This document shows, piece after piece, positions 25,212-33,311 of a stretch of 64,000 nucleotides of DNA. Position 1 is the first letter of the stretch. The number at the start of each line of letters is the position of its first letter. Source of the stretch: Dawidia cretensis (GTDB lineage: Bacteria > Bacteroidota > Bacteroidia > Cytophagales > Cyclobacteriaceae); NCBI RefSeq assembly GCF_018598175.1, contig NZ_JAHESE010000005.1, positions 124,001 to 188,000 on the forward strand. The letters are read 5' to 3'. Both the position numbers and the translations under genes were made by a program. The notes beneath the pieces were generated by a model that worked only from the letters and a program-made list of their open reading frames with translations, was not told the DNA's origin and ran no database searches.

Positions 25212-26639
25212 ATGGCTAAAACAGGAAAAGACCGTGAGGGTAGCTATCATCCTCCGAAGGGACGCCCGTCCGGTGATGGACAAGGTGTCGCAAGTAACGA
25301 AATGATCGAAGATGTAGTACAATATGCAGAGAACGATGACAAGCTTCTCAGTAACGCCATTATCCGGCATCCAAACCGAAATGTAAACAAACGGGAGGTC
25401 CGTACGCAGAAGAACGATGTGCCACCTCCAAATTCTGGTGCACAACAGCCCCAACCCGGCGTACAGGCCGCCCGTATGGAGGAAGTGCAAATTCGGACGG
25501 GTGAAGACTTTAATACGCTGGCAAACCAGCAGTTCAAACATTGTGTTAGTGTTTTTATTCCCACGCACGCTTCTGGTGTAGAGGTGAACGAGCAGGTGGA
25601 TACCATCGTGTTCAAGAATGCGCTACAGCGCGCTACGGCGGAACTGAAAGACCAAAACGTGGACATCGAAGAAATTCAGCGCATCTTGAAGCCGGCGCAA
25701 CAACTCCTCAAAGAGGATCAGTTCTGGCGCAATCAGTCGCGGGGTCTGGCGGTCTTCCTGGCGGACGGCTTTGCGCAGTATTGCCGACTTCCCTTCACGC
25801 CGGGGCAGGATGTGCATGTGAATGCATCGTTTTACATGGCGCCCCTGACACCCTTAATCCTTTCTAAAGAGCGCTTTTACCTCGTGGTGCTTAGTAAAAA
25901 GAAGGTGCAGGTATTCAAAGCCGATGCCTTTGGTATGATGCCGATCGACATCCCCGAAATGCCTAATGGCATGGACGATGTTATCCATTTCGAGGAGAAG
26001 GATGACAAGAACCTGTTCCGCACAGGCAGTAGCGGCGCCGGTAAAGGCGCAAACTACCACGGTATGGGCGCCGGCGTTCCCGACGATAAACAGAATATCG
26101 CCATATACCTGGATGAGGTAGACGAGACGCTTTGGAAAGAAGTTCTGGGCCGGGAAAATTGTCCTGTGTTGCTGGCTGGGGTCGAGTACCTTACCTCAAT
26201 TTTCCGACAAAAAACACAATACAACAATCTATGGCCGGAATCTTTGACCGGCAACTTCGAATACACGGATGCCAATGCGCTATATGCGATGGCACGTGAG
26301 GCTATGCAGCCTTATTTTAGAGAACGTGCGGAAAAGGCGTGCGAGGAATATGGCAACAAATCGGCTACGCAGTTGACCTCTTCAATAGCCGCGGACATTG
26401 TTCCGGCGGCCTACTATGGAAGAGTGTCGACGCTGCTCGTGCGGAAGGGAGATCAGCTGTGGGGTACTTTTAATGCACAGTCCAATGAGCTTGACTTGCA
26501 CGACGCGCGACAGGAGGGAGACGAGTCGCTTTATGAAAAAGCGATTGTTAAAACCATTCAGAATGGTGGGGAAGTGCATGAGCTCGAACCCGCAGCCATG
26601 CCCGTGGATGCTTCGTTAGCGGCTATTATGCGGTATTAA
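25212..26639 (+). CDS. baeRF-family protein (bacterial archaeo-eukaryotic release-factor-like)
   Basis: A 475-residue cytosolic protein. The first 100 residues are polar and proline/glutamine-rich, probably disordered. The rest follows the baeRF pattern: CVSVFIPTHASGVEVNEQ, LKNALQR-type helices, GLAVFLADGFAQYCRLP and YLVVLSKKKVQVFKAD in the eRF1-like middle part, then the eL30-like C-terminal part. I think it is closest to baeRF7, but that subfamily call is from memory. These proteins are predicted to act at the ribosome, in rescue or hibernation, because they resemble eRF1/Pelota; experimental support is thin. A bidirectional terminator follows. Confidence 0.75.
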   Translation: MAKTGKDREGSYHPPKGRPSGDGQGVASNEMIEDVVQYAENDDKLLSNAIIRHPNRNVNKREVRTQKNDVPPPNSGAQQPQPGVQAARMEEVQIRTGEDFNTLANQQFKHCVSVFIPTHASGVEVNEQVDTIVFKNALQRATAELKDQNVDIEEIQRILKPAQQLLKEDQFWRNQSRGLAVFLADGFAQYCRLPFTPGQDVHVNASFYMAPLTPLILSKERFYLVVLSKKKVQVFKADAFGMMPIDIPEMPNGMDDVIHFEEKDDKNLFRTGSSGAGKGANYHGMGAGVPDDKQNIAIYLDEVDETLWKEVLGRENCPVLLAGVEYLTSIFRQKTQYNNLWPESLTGNFEYTDANALYAMAREAMQPYFRERAEKACEEYGNKSATQLTSSIAADIVPAAYYGRVSTLLVRKGDQLWGTFNAQSNELDLHDARQEGDESLYEKAIVKTIQNGGEVHELEPAAMPVDASLAAIMRY

Positions 26640-26670
26640 ACTGCGGCGACGATTAGTATATAGAATAATA

Positions 26671-26701
26671 AAAAGCCCCTGCGTATAGCGGGGGCTTTTT
26701 T
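26671..26701. terminator. Bidirectional terminator between baeRF and DUF4142 genes
   Basis: AAAAGCCCCTGC pairs with GCGGGGGCTTTT (one G-U pair) around a 5-nt loop and is flanked by A and T runs on the two sides, so it should work for both convergent genes. Confidence 0.92.
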
Positions 26702-26724
26702 ATGGAGGAAATCAGACAATACCA

Positions 26725-27306
26725 TTACTTGCTCTTTTCAACAGCGTCGCGTGTTGTTTTAGCTGACTCCAGGTGATGCTCGAGGGCAGCGACTTTGCCC
26801 GATGCCCAAGCTTTAATCTCAGGGTCGTTGCCATCTTCGGCTTCTTTCTTAAACGACTTTACAACCTCTTCGTGGTCGTCGACCATGCCTTTCATAAAAG
26901 CTTTGTCGAAGTCGGCACCTTTCTTTTCTGCCAGCTCATCATATTTCTTTTGGCATTTTTCGCTCAGTGCGCCCGGAAGGCTGATGTTCTTTTGGGCCGC
27001 CAGCGACTTCAATTCATCGTTCGCTTTGCTGTGATCGGTGACCATCATTTGGCCAAACTCTTTTACTTGTTGAGAGGCAGCGTTTGTTTGGGCCAGTTCA
27101 CCAAGACGTACTTCCAGGAGGCCGGCATCGGCTGCGTTCATGGCAAACTCGGTGTCTTTTTCAATGTTGGAGTCTTCGTGTTTTGCTTCGTTTTGTTCTT
27201 CGGCAATTTCCTTGCTGTCGGTTTCTGTCTCAGCCTTACGGCCACAAGAAAACATCAGCGAGGTGGCAAGCAGAAACGTTGCGGCCAGATACATGTTCTT
27301 TTTCAT
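26725..27306 (-). CDS. DUF4142 lipoprotein
   Basis: Exported 193-residue lipoprotein: MKKNMYLAATFLLATSLMFSC carries the signal peptide and lipobox cysteine. I start at this ATG, because a frame beginning 42 bases earlier has no signal sequence. A charged linker leads to a ferritin-like four-helix domain of the DUF4142 type (AADAGLLEVRLGELAQTNA, VKEFGQMMVTDHSKANDEL, KMYD-like helix, FMKGMVDDHEEVVKSFKKE). The paired Asp-His residues (TDHS, DDHEE) suggest a metal site, though the function of DUF4142 is not established. A second DUF4142 gene lies 300 bp away on the same strand. Confidence 0.9.
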   Translation of the reverse strand: MKKNMYLAATFLLATSLMFSCGRKAETETDSKEIAEEQNEAKHEDSNIEKDTEFAMNAADAGLLEVRLGELAQTNAASQQVKEFGQMMVTDHSKANDELKSLAAQKNISLPGALSEKCQKKYDELAEKKGADFDKAFMKGMVDDHEEVVKSFKKEAEDGNDPEIKAWASGKVAALEHHLESAKTTRDAVEKSK

Positions 27307-27451
27307 AGCAGGTTGTTTTTTAATGTTATGTAAATGAATGAGAAGCAATAAAAATATTGTGCCTGCTGGAAGTGTGCGTGGCGCCTGCCTGTTCTATATA
27401 CAACGGGCATCGTTTTTTATCTTTTGACGATAATAATCAAAATCATACGCC

Positions 27452-27610
27452 ATGAAAAATACGACAAAACATACCGCCCCGATAAACCCGGTAGAAAAAT
27501 CGAAAGTGGAGGCAGATCCTAAAGCGGCACCTGCGAACAAGCGCGATGAAGAGTTTGAACGGAAGAAAAGAACAGGTGTGATGATCGATCCTAAAACACA
27601 AAAGCCATAA
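27452..27610 (+). CDS. Small basic protein, 52 aa, unknown
   Basis: A short frame, MKNTTKHTAPINPVEK to TGVMIDPKTQKP, lying between the two minus-strand DUF4142 genes. Lysine, proline and glutamate dominate and no hydrophobic core is visible, so it is probably disordered, like small stress proteins. It runs in codons resembling its neighbours, is preceded by an AT-rich stretch (TAATAATCAAAATCAT), and ends four bases before the convergent DUF4142 stop codon. I do not recognise a family. A chance frame cannot be excluded. Confidence 0.5.
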   Translation: MKNTTKHTAPINPVEKSKVEADPKAAPANKRDEEFERKKRTGVMIDPKTQKP

Positions 27611-27614
27611 GACC

Positions 27615-28202
27615 TCAGTCATTCTGTGCGATCGGCATCCGGCGTTTTCGTCCGGGTGTCGTTTCTGATCCCATGGCCCCCACCGGGTCAGACTGCATGA
27701 CAATGGACAGGCTGTCGGCGCGACGCAAGTTCTTCCTTACCCGTGCGAGATATTTCACGGCGTAGTCGCGTATTTTAATATCGTTGCCTTCAACGATCTC
27801 GCGTTCAAACAGCGCGGCCGCTTCCTGGTGCATTTTTACCTGGTGATGAATATACGCTGTATCAAACTCGTATCCGCCCAGTTGGTTCAGGCGGTCCTTC
27901 GCGGCTTCAAAACTTTCTGCGTAGCCATCGGGCGGCACGACATCGACTTCATCGGCTACCGCTTCCAGGTCCGTTAAAGCATTTTCATACTCTGTTATCA
28001 TGCTTTCCCCAAAATTCTGTATCTCAGCATACTCAGCACGTAGCATCGCCACGGAGCCAAGAAGGGCTGTGGCGCGACTGGTGTAGGTGCTTTCCTTTAC
28101 AAAATGACGATCCATCGAGGTTACATTGCTGTCGTCGTCCATACATGCGCTGGCCAGCAATAGACCCATGAGCGCAACCGCAGGCAGATGTGTAGTTTTC
28201 AT
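27615..28202 (-). CDS. Second DUF4142 lipoprotein
   Basis: A 195-residue exported lipoprotein with lipobox LLASAC (Cys20). It has the ferritin-like DUF4142 arrangement: MLRAEYAEIQNFGESMITEYE, an ESFEAAKDRLNQLGGYEFD segment, then YIHHQVKMHQEAAALFERE with clustered histidines, followed by the last helix. It is clearly diverged from the neighbouring copy: the linker is shorter and a basic C-terminal tail is present (GRKRRMP). The histidine cluster in place of DDHEE suggests a different metal preference; that is inference. Confidence 0.85.
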   Translation of the reverse strand: MKTTHLPAVALMGLLLASACMDDDSNVTSMDRHFVKESTYTSRATALLGSVAMLRAEYAEIQNFGESMITEYENALTDLEAVADEVDVVPPDGYAESFEAAKDRLNQLGGYEFDTAYIHHQVKMHQEAAALFEREIVEGNDIKIRDYAVKYLARVRKNLRRADSLSIVMQSDPVGAMGSETTPGRKRRMPIAQND

Positions 28203-28336
28203 AATCCTGGTTATCTACTATTTATTCATAAAAAAGTATACCGTGGTTGCTTTCACTGGTATCGATGGTGGAACATGCAATAGGCAGCGCATTTCTCGGG
28301 TATAGTTTTATAGTTTTATATCAAAATGTTAATGAT

Positions 28337-28717
28337 ATGAACGATGATTCGCAACAATCCAGTGAGCGGGCCTGTCAGCATGAATTCATCAAACAAATTG
28401 CCGTGCTCCTGACGAACCTGAAGGCTCCCGTATATATTCAGTCGGTGGTACATTCTATCGACGGCCTTTCCGCGTTGCGGGATGTTTTGCCGGAGTTGCG
28501 TTATATCAACCAGTTGTTATATCACCAGGATATCATTCTTGAAGCCTACGGTGCCTCCGAACGCATCATTGGCTACACCATTACCGACGAACAGTTTTAC
28601 GAGACCGCTATCAAAAAAGCACTGGAGCTGGAAGACTATGAAAATGCGGCGGTGTTGAAGAAGGCACGCGAATACTATCTCCAGTGTGTTCAACAAATCG
28701 AAAGTGTTAAAAATTAA
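28337..28717 (+). CDS. UVR-motif small protein, unknown
   Basis: A 126-residue cytosolic protein starting MNDDSQQSSERACQHEF. A longer frame from 28247 adds a hydrophobic stretch that looks like untranslated promoter DNA (tandem TATAGTTTTA). Residues about 85-115, TAIKKALELEDYENAAVLKKAREYY, match the UVR motif of UvrB/UvrC and of McsA-like proteins, a short helical hairpin for protein contact. The N-terminal part is unassigned. It is divergent from the DUF4142 gene. No nuclease or kinase motif is seen, so an adaptor role is the most that can be said. Confidence 0.65.
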   Translation: MNDDSQQSSERACQHEFIKQIAVLLTNLKAPVYIQSVVHSIDGLSALRDVLPELRYINQLLYHQDIILEAYGASERIIGYTITDEQFYETAIKKALELEDYENAAVLKKAREYYLQCVQQIESVKN

Positions 28718-28781
28718 GACCAACGGATAGTAAGTGTCAAAAAAAGACCGCCAGATAGCGCTTCCCATTAATCCACACCCT

Positions 28782-30497
28782 TTATCGCACTTGAAACCAG
28801 TGATGGCCGTAACCTTTAACGGTCAGCTGAACTTTGCCATTTTTGACGGGCAAGCGCTGCCCTGAAAAGAGGTCGATGAGAAATTTCCCCTGACACGCCA
28901 ACTCCGTTGTAGCCTGTCCGCCAGCGAAGTTGTGGACGGTGAGAATGGTTTCACTGTCGTCGGTGAATTGGGTCATCAGGAGGCCCGGAGCTTTGTGTTC
29001 GGGCATTATCCACTTTCCAAGGCCGATGGCCGGATGTTCTTTGCGAAGTTGGATCAACGTCGTTATCAACGTTAATAGTGATGCCGGGTCGGCGCGTTGT
29101 GCCTCCACATTGACTTTGCGATAATCATATTCACCCGCGTCGATCACCGGGCGGAACGGTTTGGTGGTGCTAAAGCCTGCATAAGCTTCGTCCGTCCATT
29201 GCATCGGGGTTCGCACAGACAGGCGCTCTTTTAATTGTAGGTTGTCGCCCATGCCAATCTCTTCGCCGTAGCGTATGACCGGTGTGCCGGGAAGAGCAAA
29301 CAATAAACTGTACGCCATCGCAAGTCGTTGCTGATTGTTTCCCAACATAGGCGCCAGTCGCCGGCGTATACCCCGGTCGTAGAGCTGCATGTTTTTGTCC
29401 GGCCCCATGGCAGTATAGATTTTTTCGCGTTGTGCAGTTGTAAGACGGCCCAGGTCGATTTCGTCGTGGTTGCGCAGGAAATTTGCCCATTGCGCGCCTT
29501 CAGGAATATCGCGTGTTTGCTCCATTGCGCGTACAAGCGGCTCCAGCTCACCCGTGGCCAGCGCGTAAAAGAGGTGCTGATTTACAAAGAAGTTGAACAT
29601 CATTTGCATTCCGTTGCCGTCCTTGCCGAAGTAGTCTTTATTTTCGTCGGGCGCGACATTCGCTTCTCCCAGTAAGATTGCTTCATGGCCGTGCAGTTGC
29701 ACATGCCGGCGAAGTGCCATCAGCTGATTAAACCGATGGTCTGGTTGCTCTACATTTTTTCCATCCACTTCGATAATGAACGGCACGGCGTCCAGACGGA
29801 ATCCTGAAAAACCCTGATTCAGCCAGTAGCCTATAACGCGTTTGCTTTCGGCTTCTACCAGCGGGTTGCTATAATTTAAGTCCGGTTGGAAGTCATAAAA
29901 GCGGTGGTAGTAATAGGTGCGTGATACAGAGTCCAGTGTCCATGTTTCCTTTTGCACGCCGGGAAACACCATGCCTTTGTCCGCATCGGCGGGGCGTTTG
30001 TCGCGCCACACGTACCAGCTCCGATACGGTGAACGCTCACGTTGACGGGCAGATTTGAACCAGGGGTGTTCATCGGAGGTGTGGTTGATCACCAGGTCCA
30101 TGATCACCCGTATACCACGCTGCCGGGCCTGGAACATGAATTCGGCAAAATCGCCGGCGCTGCCGAGTCTTGGGTCGACGCCATAGTAGTTGGTAATGTC
30201 ATAGCCATCGTCGCGATCGGGGGTGGGCTGGAACGGAGAAAGCCATAGAACAGTCACACCCAATCCCTGGAGGTAATCCAGTTGTTGAATCACGCCGTTA
30301 AAATCTCCCATGCCATCGCCATTGCTGTCTTTGAAAGTGTCAACGTCCAGTGCATAGACAATGGCGTTGCGATACCAAACATATTCCGGGGTGGGTTGAG
30401 CGCATACCGGGGAGATTAGCCATGTCAGCCAAAGGCACGCCAGGCAGGCAAGATAACGTTGGCGATAGAAGCGCATAAGATTATCGCGATTAGCCAT
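28782..30497 (-). CDS. Secreted GH13 alpha-amylase family enzyme (trehalose-synthase-like)
   Basis: An exported glycoside hydrolase of 571 residues; the signal peptide ends near ISPVCAQ. The GH13 barrel shows region I DLVINHTSDEHPWF, the nucleophile in GFRLDAVPF, the acid/base Glu in LLGEANV and the final Asp in FLRNHDEIDL. AIVYALDVDTFKDSNGDGMGDF and a C-terminal beta domain complete it. Its nearest relatives are trehalose synthases and oligo-1,6-glucosidases, but those are usually cytosolic, so the exported form may trim outside alpha-glucans. The ATG lies inside the 3' end of the SDR gene (8-bp overlap), preceded by a strong GGAGG, which decides this start. Confidence 0.88.
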   Translation of the reverse strand: MANRDNLMRFYRQRYLACLACLWLTWLISPVCAQPTPEYVWYRNAIVYALDVDTFKDSNGDGMGDFNGVIQQLDYLQGLGVTVLWLSPFQPTPDRDDGYDITNYYGVDPRLGSAGDFAEFMFQARQRGIRVIMDLVINHTSDEHPWFKSARQRERSPYRSWYVWRDKRPADADKGMVFPGVQKETWTLDSVSRTYYYHRFYDFQPDLNYSNPLVEAESKRVIGYWLNQGFSGFRLDAVPFIIEVDGKNVEQPDHRFNQLMALRRHVQLHGHEAILLGEANVAPDENKDYFGKDGNGMQMMFNFFVNQHLFYALATGELEPLVRAMEQTRDIPEGAQWANFLRNHDEIDLGRLTTAQREKIYTAMGPDKNMQLYDRGIRRRLAPMLGNNQQRLAMAYSLLFALPGTPVIRYGEEIGMGDNLQLKERLSVRTPMQWTDEAYAGFSTTKPFRPVIDAGEYDYRKVNVEAQRADPASLLTLITTLIQLRKEHPAIGLGKWIMPEHKAPGLLMTQFTDDSETILTVHNFAGGQATTELACQGKFLIDLFSGQRLPVKNGKVQLTVKGYGHHWFQVR

Positions 30498-31350
30498 TAA
30501 CAATTTCACCTCCATTGGGATGTAGAATCTGCCCCGTCATATAGGAGGCATCTTCACTGGCCAGGAATAAATAGCAAGGAGCTACTTCCGCCGGCTCGCC
30601 GGCTCTGCCCATGGGCACATCGCTTCCAAACTGCGATACCTTCTCAGGGTCAAAAGACGATGCGATGAGCGGCGTCCAAATCGGTCCCGGAGCGACACCG
30701 TTCACGCGTATTTTACGCTTCACCACGTTGGAGGCAAGACTGCGTGTAAAGCTTACTATCGCCCCTTTCGTAGCGGCGTAGTCGATTAGTTTATCGCTGC
30801 CGCGATAGGCTGTCACGGAGGTAGTATTAATGATGCTGCCACCTTCGGGCAGGAAAGGCAGCGCCGCCTGTGTTACCCAAAAATAAGGAAACACATTTGT
30901 CGTGAAGGTCTTTACCAGCTGGTCAGCAGAAATGTCTTCGAGCTTCTCGCACTCCCAATGCAGGGCCGCGTTGTTTACCAGGATGTCTAATTTGCCAAAG
31001 CGATTCATCGTTTCTTGTACCACTTGCTGGCAATGCTTTTCGTTGCCCAGGTCGCCGGGGATCGTAATGCATTCCCCATATTCTTCCACTAACCGCCTGG
31101 TTTCCTCAGCGTCGCCATGTTCGCTGAGGTAGGCAATCGCCACATCGGCGCCTTCTTTAGCAAAAAGTACCGCCACCGCACGGCCGATGCCACTGTCGCC
31201 GCCGGTAATCAGCGCAACTTTCCCCGCCAATTTACCAGAACCGGGTTGACTACCCTCCGTTTTGGGGTTCGGGGACATGCGCGATTGATCGCCTGGGCGT
31301 GGCTGGCTCTGCGGCTCGCGTAACGGTTTTTCTTCTCCTTGTTTTTGCAT
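30490..31350 (-). CDS. SDR oxidoreductase, general-stress type
   Basis: Short-chain dehydrogenase of 286 residues. A polar N-terminal tail of about 40 residues precedes VALITGGDSGIGRAVAV (NAD(P)-binding TGxxxGIG), ILVNNAALHWE, the catalytic Ser in NTTSVTAYRG and Tyr-Lys in YAATKGAIV, and VNGVAPGPIWTPLI. The long tail and the GGDSGIGR form are those of the YdaD/YghA group, which in Bacillus belongs to the general stress regulon; the substrate is unknown. It is co-transcribed with the amylase through an 8-bp stop/start overlap. Confidence 0.92.
   Translation of the reverse strand: MQKQGEEKPLREPQSQPRPGDQSRMSPNPKTEGSQPGSGKLAGKVALITGGDSGIGRAVAVLFAKEGADVAIAYLSEHGDAEETRRLVEEYGECITIPGDLGNEKHCQQVVQETMNRFGKLDILVNNAALHWECEKLEDISADQLVKTFTTNVFPYFWVTQAALPFLPEGGSIINTTSVTAYRGSDKLIDYAATKGAIVSFTRSLASNVVKRKIRVNGVAPGPIWTPLIASSFDPEKVSQFGSDVPMGRAGEPAEVAPCYLFLASEDASYMTGQILHPNGGEIVNG
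30509..30513 (-). promoter_or_regulatory. Strong ribosome binding site inside the SDR gene
   Basis: GGAGG on the minus strand lies 11 bases before the amylase ATG and within the last codons of the SDR gene. Strong Shine-Dalgarno sites are uncommon in Bacteroidota, so this one stands out and fixes the amylase start. Confidence 0.6.
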
Positions 31351-31610
31351 AATAATGATGGGCTTTGGGACGTTTAGAGAAAAAGGTATACCACTTGCCG
31401 GCCACAGTAGACACGAATTGATTGGGTACCCGCTTGTACCCCACGATCAGTTATAGTAGCTATTTCTCTACAAGCGTGTCAGAAATGGAACCGCTATACT
31501 GTCAGGATAGGCATTCGACGGAAATTATCGACGGCTCAACCCTCCTGGTAGAAAGACCTATACCGTGATGGAACAGTATTTTGAGAGAGACACTTATAAA
31601 CTATACTACT

Positions 31611-31715
31611 ATGAAAACTTCCATAAAAGCTCCGATCCTGCCAACCTGGAAACATATTGGCGTTGTAACCCTCATTTCGGCTCTGGCTGCATCGTTATTG
31701 GTAGTTCTGCACTAA
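31611..31715 (+). CDS. Possible 34-aa single-pass membrane micropeptide
   Basis: MKTSIKAPILPTWKHIG is followed by VVTLISALAASLLVVLH and a stop codon: a basic amphipathic start and one hydrophobic helix, the usual shape of small membrane regulators. A second overlapping frame at 31565-31816 looks less protein-like. The hairpin terminator at 31759 follows 44 bp later, supporting a short transcript. It lies between the SDR and glycogen-synthase-like genes, in a region of stress-type genes. Evidence is limited to composition and context. Confidence 0.4.
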   Translation: MKTSIKAPILPTWKHIGVVTLISALAASLLVVLH

Positions 31716-31758
31716 AGGCTATTCTATCGGAAACAGGATGGGTAAACGATTATATACC

Positions 31759-31800
31759 GCGACACGCGGGCATAGCGCCCTGCGTGTCGCTTGTATTTTA
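31759..31800. terminator. Strong hairpin terminator before the glycogen-synthase-like gene end
   Basis: GCGACACGCGGGC pairs with GCCCTGCGTGTCGC (one bulged A) around a 5-nt loop, followed by TTGTATTTTA. It sits just downstream of the minus-strand GT4 stop codon as well, and could serve either side. Confidence 0.75.
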
Positions 31801-31812
31801 TAGGGTTAATGA

Positions 31813-33195
31813 TTAGACAACAGCGATACTGGGATGGCACACCTGTGCATAAATTTCGTTCACCCGATGAGCCGTTTTGTCCCAGGTGATCGTCTGAACC
31901 TCCGCCTGGCTGTTTTTCTTGAGGGTAGAAGAAAGGCTCTTGTATTTTAAGATTGTGGCCATCGCGTTCGCCAGTGCGTCCACGTCCCAGAAGTCTACTT
32001 TAATAGCGCTGTCCAGTACCTCGGCTACACCCGACTGCTTCGAGATGATTACCGGCACACCGGCCTGGATGGCTTCCAATGGTGTAATGCCGAAAGGCTC
32101 GGAGACAGACGGCATCACGTAAATGTCTGTGAGGGCCAGGACTTTGTTGATTTCCTGTTTCTTGAGAAATCCGGTATAGTGGAAGTGCGACGACATGCGT
32201 AGGCTGGCGACACGCTCGATCACGGCGGGTAACATATCGCCGGAGCCGGCCATGACAAAATGCGCATCGGGGAAATGCTGGTGCACTTTGCGGGCCGCTT
32301 CGACAAAATAGAGGGGCCCTTTCTGGTGCGTTATTCTTCCGAGAAATGTGATGACTTGTCCTTGCATCGGGTGCCACACGCCATTGCGATCATGGGTTTC
32401 AGCAATAATGCCGTTGTGTACCACGGAGATCTTGCCGGCAGGAATGCCGTACTTCGCGATGATTATATCTTTTGTCCACTGGCTTACCGCGACCACATGG
32501 TCGGCCTTCTCCATACCTTCTTTTTCCAGGGCATGTACACCAGGATGTCCGGTGCCGCCCGCCCGATCAAACTCGGTTGCATGAATGTGTACGACTAACG
32601 GTTTGTGGCTCGCGGCCTGTGCCGCCAGTCCGGCCGGTATCGTCATCCAGTCGTGCACATGGATCACGTCAAAGTCCTGGCGTTGGCCGATGATGCCGGC
32701 CACCTCGCCATAGCGTGATACCTCCAGCAACAGCTGGTCACCGTAACCACCTTTGAACGCGTACCGTGTGCGTTCCTCTGCGCCCGGCACGGTCACCTCG
32801 GTTTGCTCAATTTCCAACGTGGTACCGGGTTCATATACCGGATAACTCCAGTGTTCGATCCCACGCGCTTGCTCCGCGGCCTGTGTCATACCATAGGGCG
32901 ACAGCGTGGAGGGCACCTCAAACGTTGTGATACCTTCTTCATGGCGAACGTTAATAATCTCCCGGATACGGGAGGACTGTACGATCAACTTTTGGTCGCG
33001 GCGCAAGGGCACGTCGACCTCGCTGGCGCTTACTAATTCAACCGCCTTGTCAGGCTCGTCGCCAAATGTTTTTGGCACAACGAACAGGATATCGGTCTTT
33101 TCCTTTTTTAACGATGTCGTAAGGCCGTAGCATGCCGTACCCAATCCGCCGGAGATGTGTGGAGGAAATTCCCACCCGAACATCAGCACCTTCAT
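31813..33195 (-). CDS. GT4/glycogen-synthase-like glycosyltransferase
   Basis: A 460-residue GT-B enzyme. MKVLMFGWEFPPHISGGLGTACYGL is the N-terminal glucosyl-nucleotide fold opening (the GGLG loop of starch/glycogen synthases). FDVIHVHDWMTIPAG, HIHATEFDR and the donor motif SVSEPFGITPLEAIQAGVPVI complete it. Bacteroidota use GT4-type relatives for glycogen or maltose-type glucan synthesis, so with the neighbouring GH13 enzyme a storage or capsular alpha-glucan is plausible. It starts about 115 bp downstream of the hybrid kinase stop codon on the same strand but probably has its own promoter. Confidence 0.87.
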   Translation of the reverse strand: MKVLMFGWEFPPHISGGLGTACYGLTTSLKKEKTDILFVVPKTFGDEPDKAVELVSASEVDVPLRRDQKLIVQSSRIREIINVRHEEGITTFEVPSTLSPYGMTQAAEQARGIEHWSYPVYEPGTTLEIEQTEVTVPGAEERTRYAFKGGYGDQLLLEVSRYGEVAGIIGQRQDFDVIHVHDWMTIPAGLAAQAASHKPLVVHIHATEFDRAGGTGHPGVHALEKEGMEKADHVVAVSQWTKDIIIAKYGIPAGKISVVHNGIIAETHDRNGVWHPMQGQVITFLGRITHQKGPLYFVEAARKVHQHFPDAHFVMAGSGDMLPAVIERVASLRMSSHFHYTGFLKKQEINKVLALTDIYVMPSVSEPFGITPLEAIQAGVPVIISKQSGVAEVLDSAIKVDFWDVDALANAMATILKYKSLSSTLKKNSQAEVQTITWDKTAHRVNEIYAQVCHPSIAVV

Positions 33196-33311
33196 AATTT
33201 TTTGCCTCTGTGTGTTTTATTGATTATTGGACGAAATCCGCTAAATAGCGCACAAGTATAAATCAAAATTAAGGCCACGTCGCGCCGTGCTGTACCTGCC
33301 TGTGGTTGAAG

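Noticed and set aside
26671-26701. The GCCCC...GGGGC hairpin as a CRISPR or mobile repeat
   Set aside because: Single copy, flanked by A and T runs between convergent genes: an ordinary bidirectional terminator.
31565-31816. 83-codon plus-strand frame overlapping the micropeptide
   Set aside because: It runs through the strong hairpin terminator at 31759 and has irregular composition; the 34-residue frame in another phase is more plausible.
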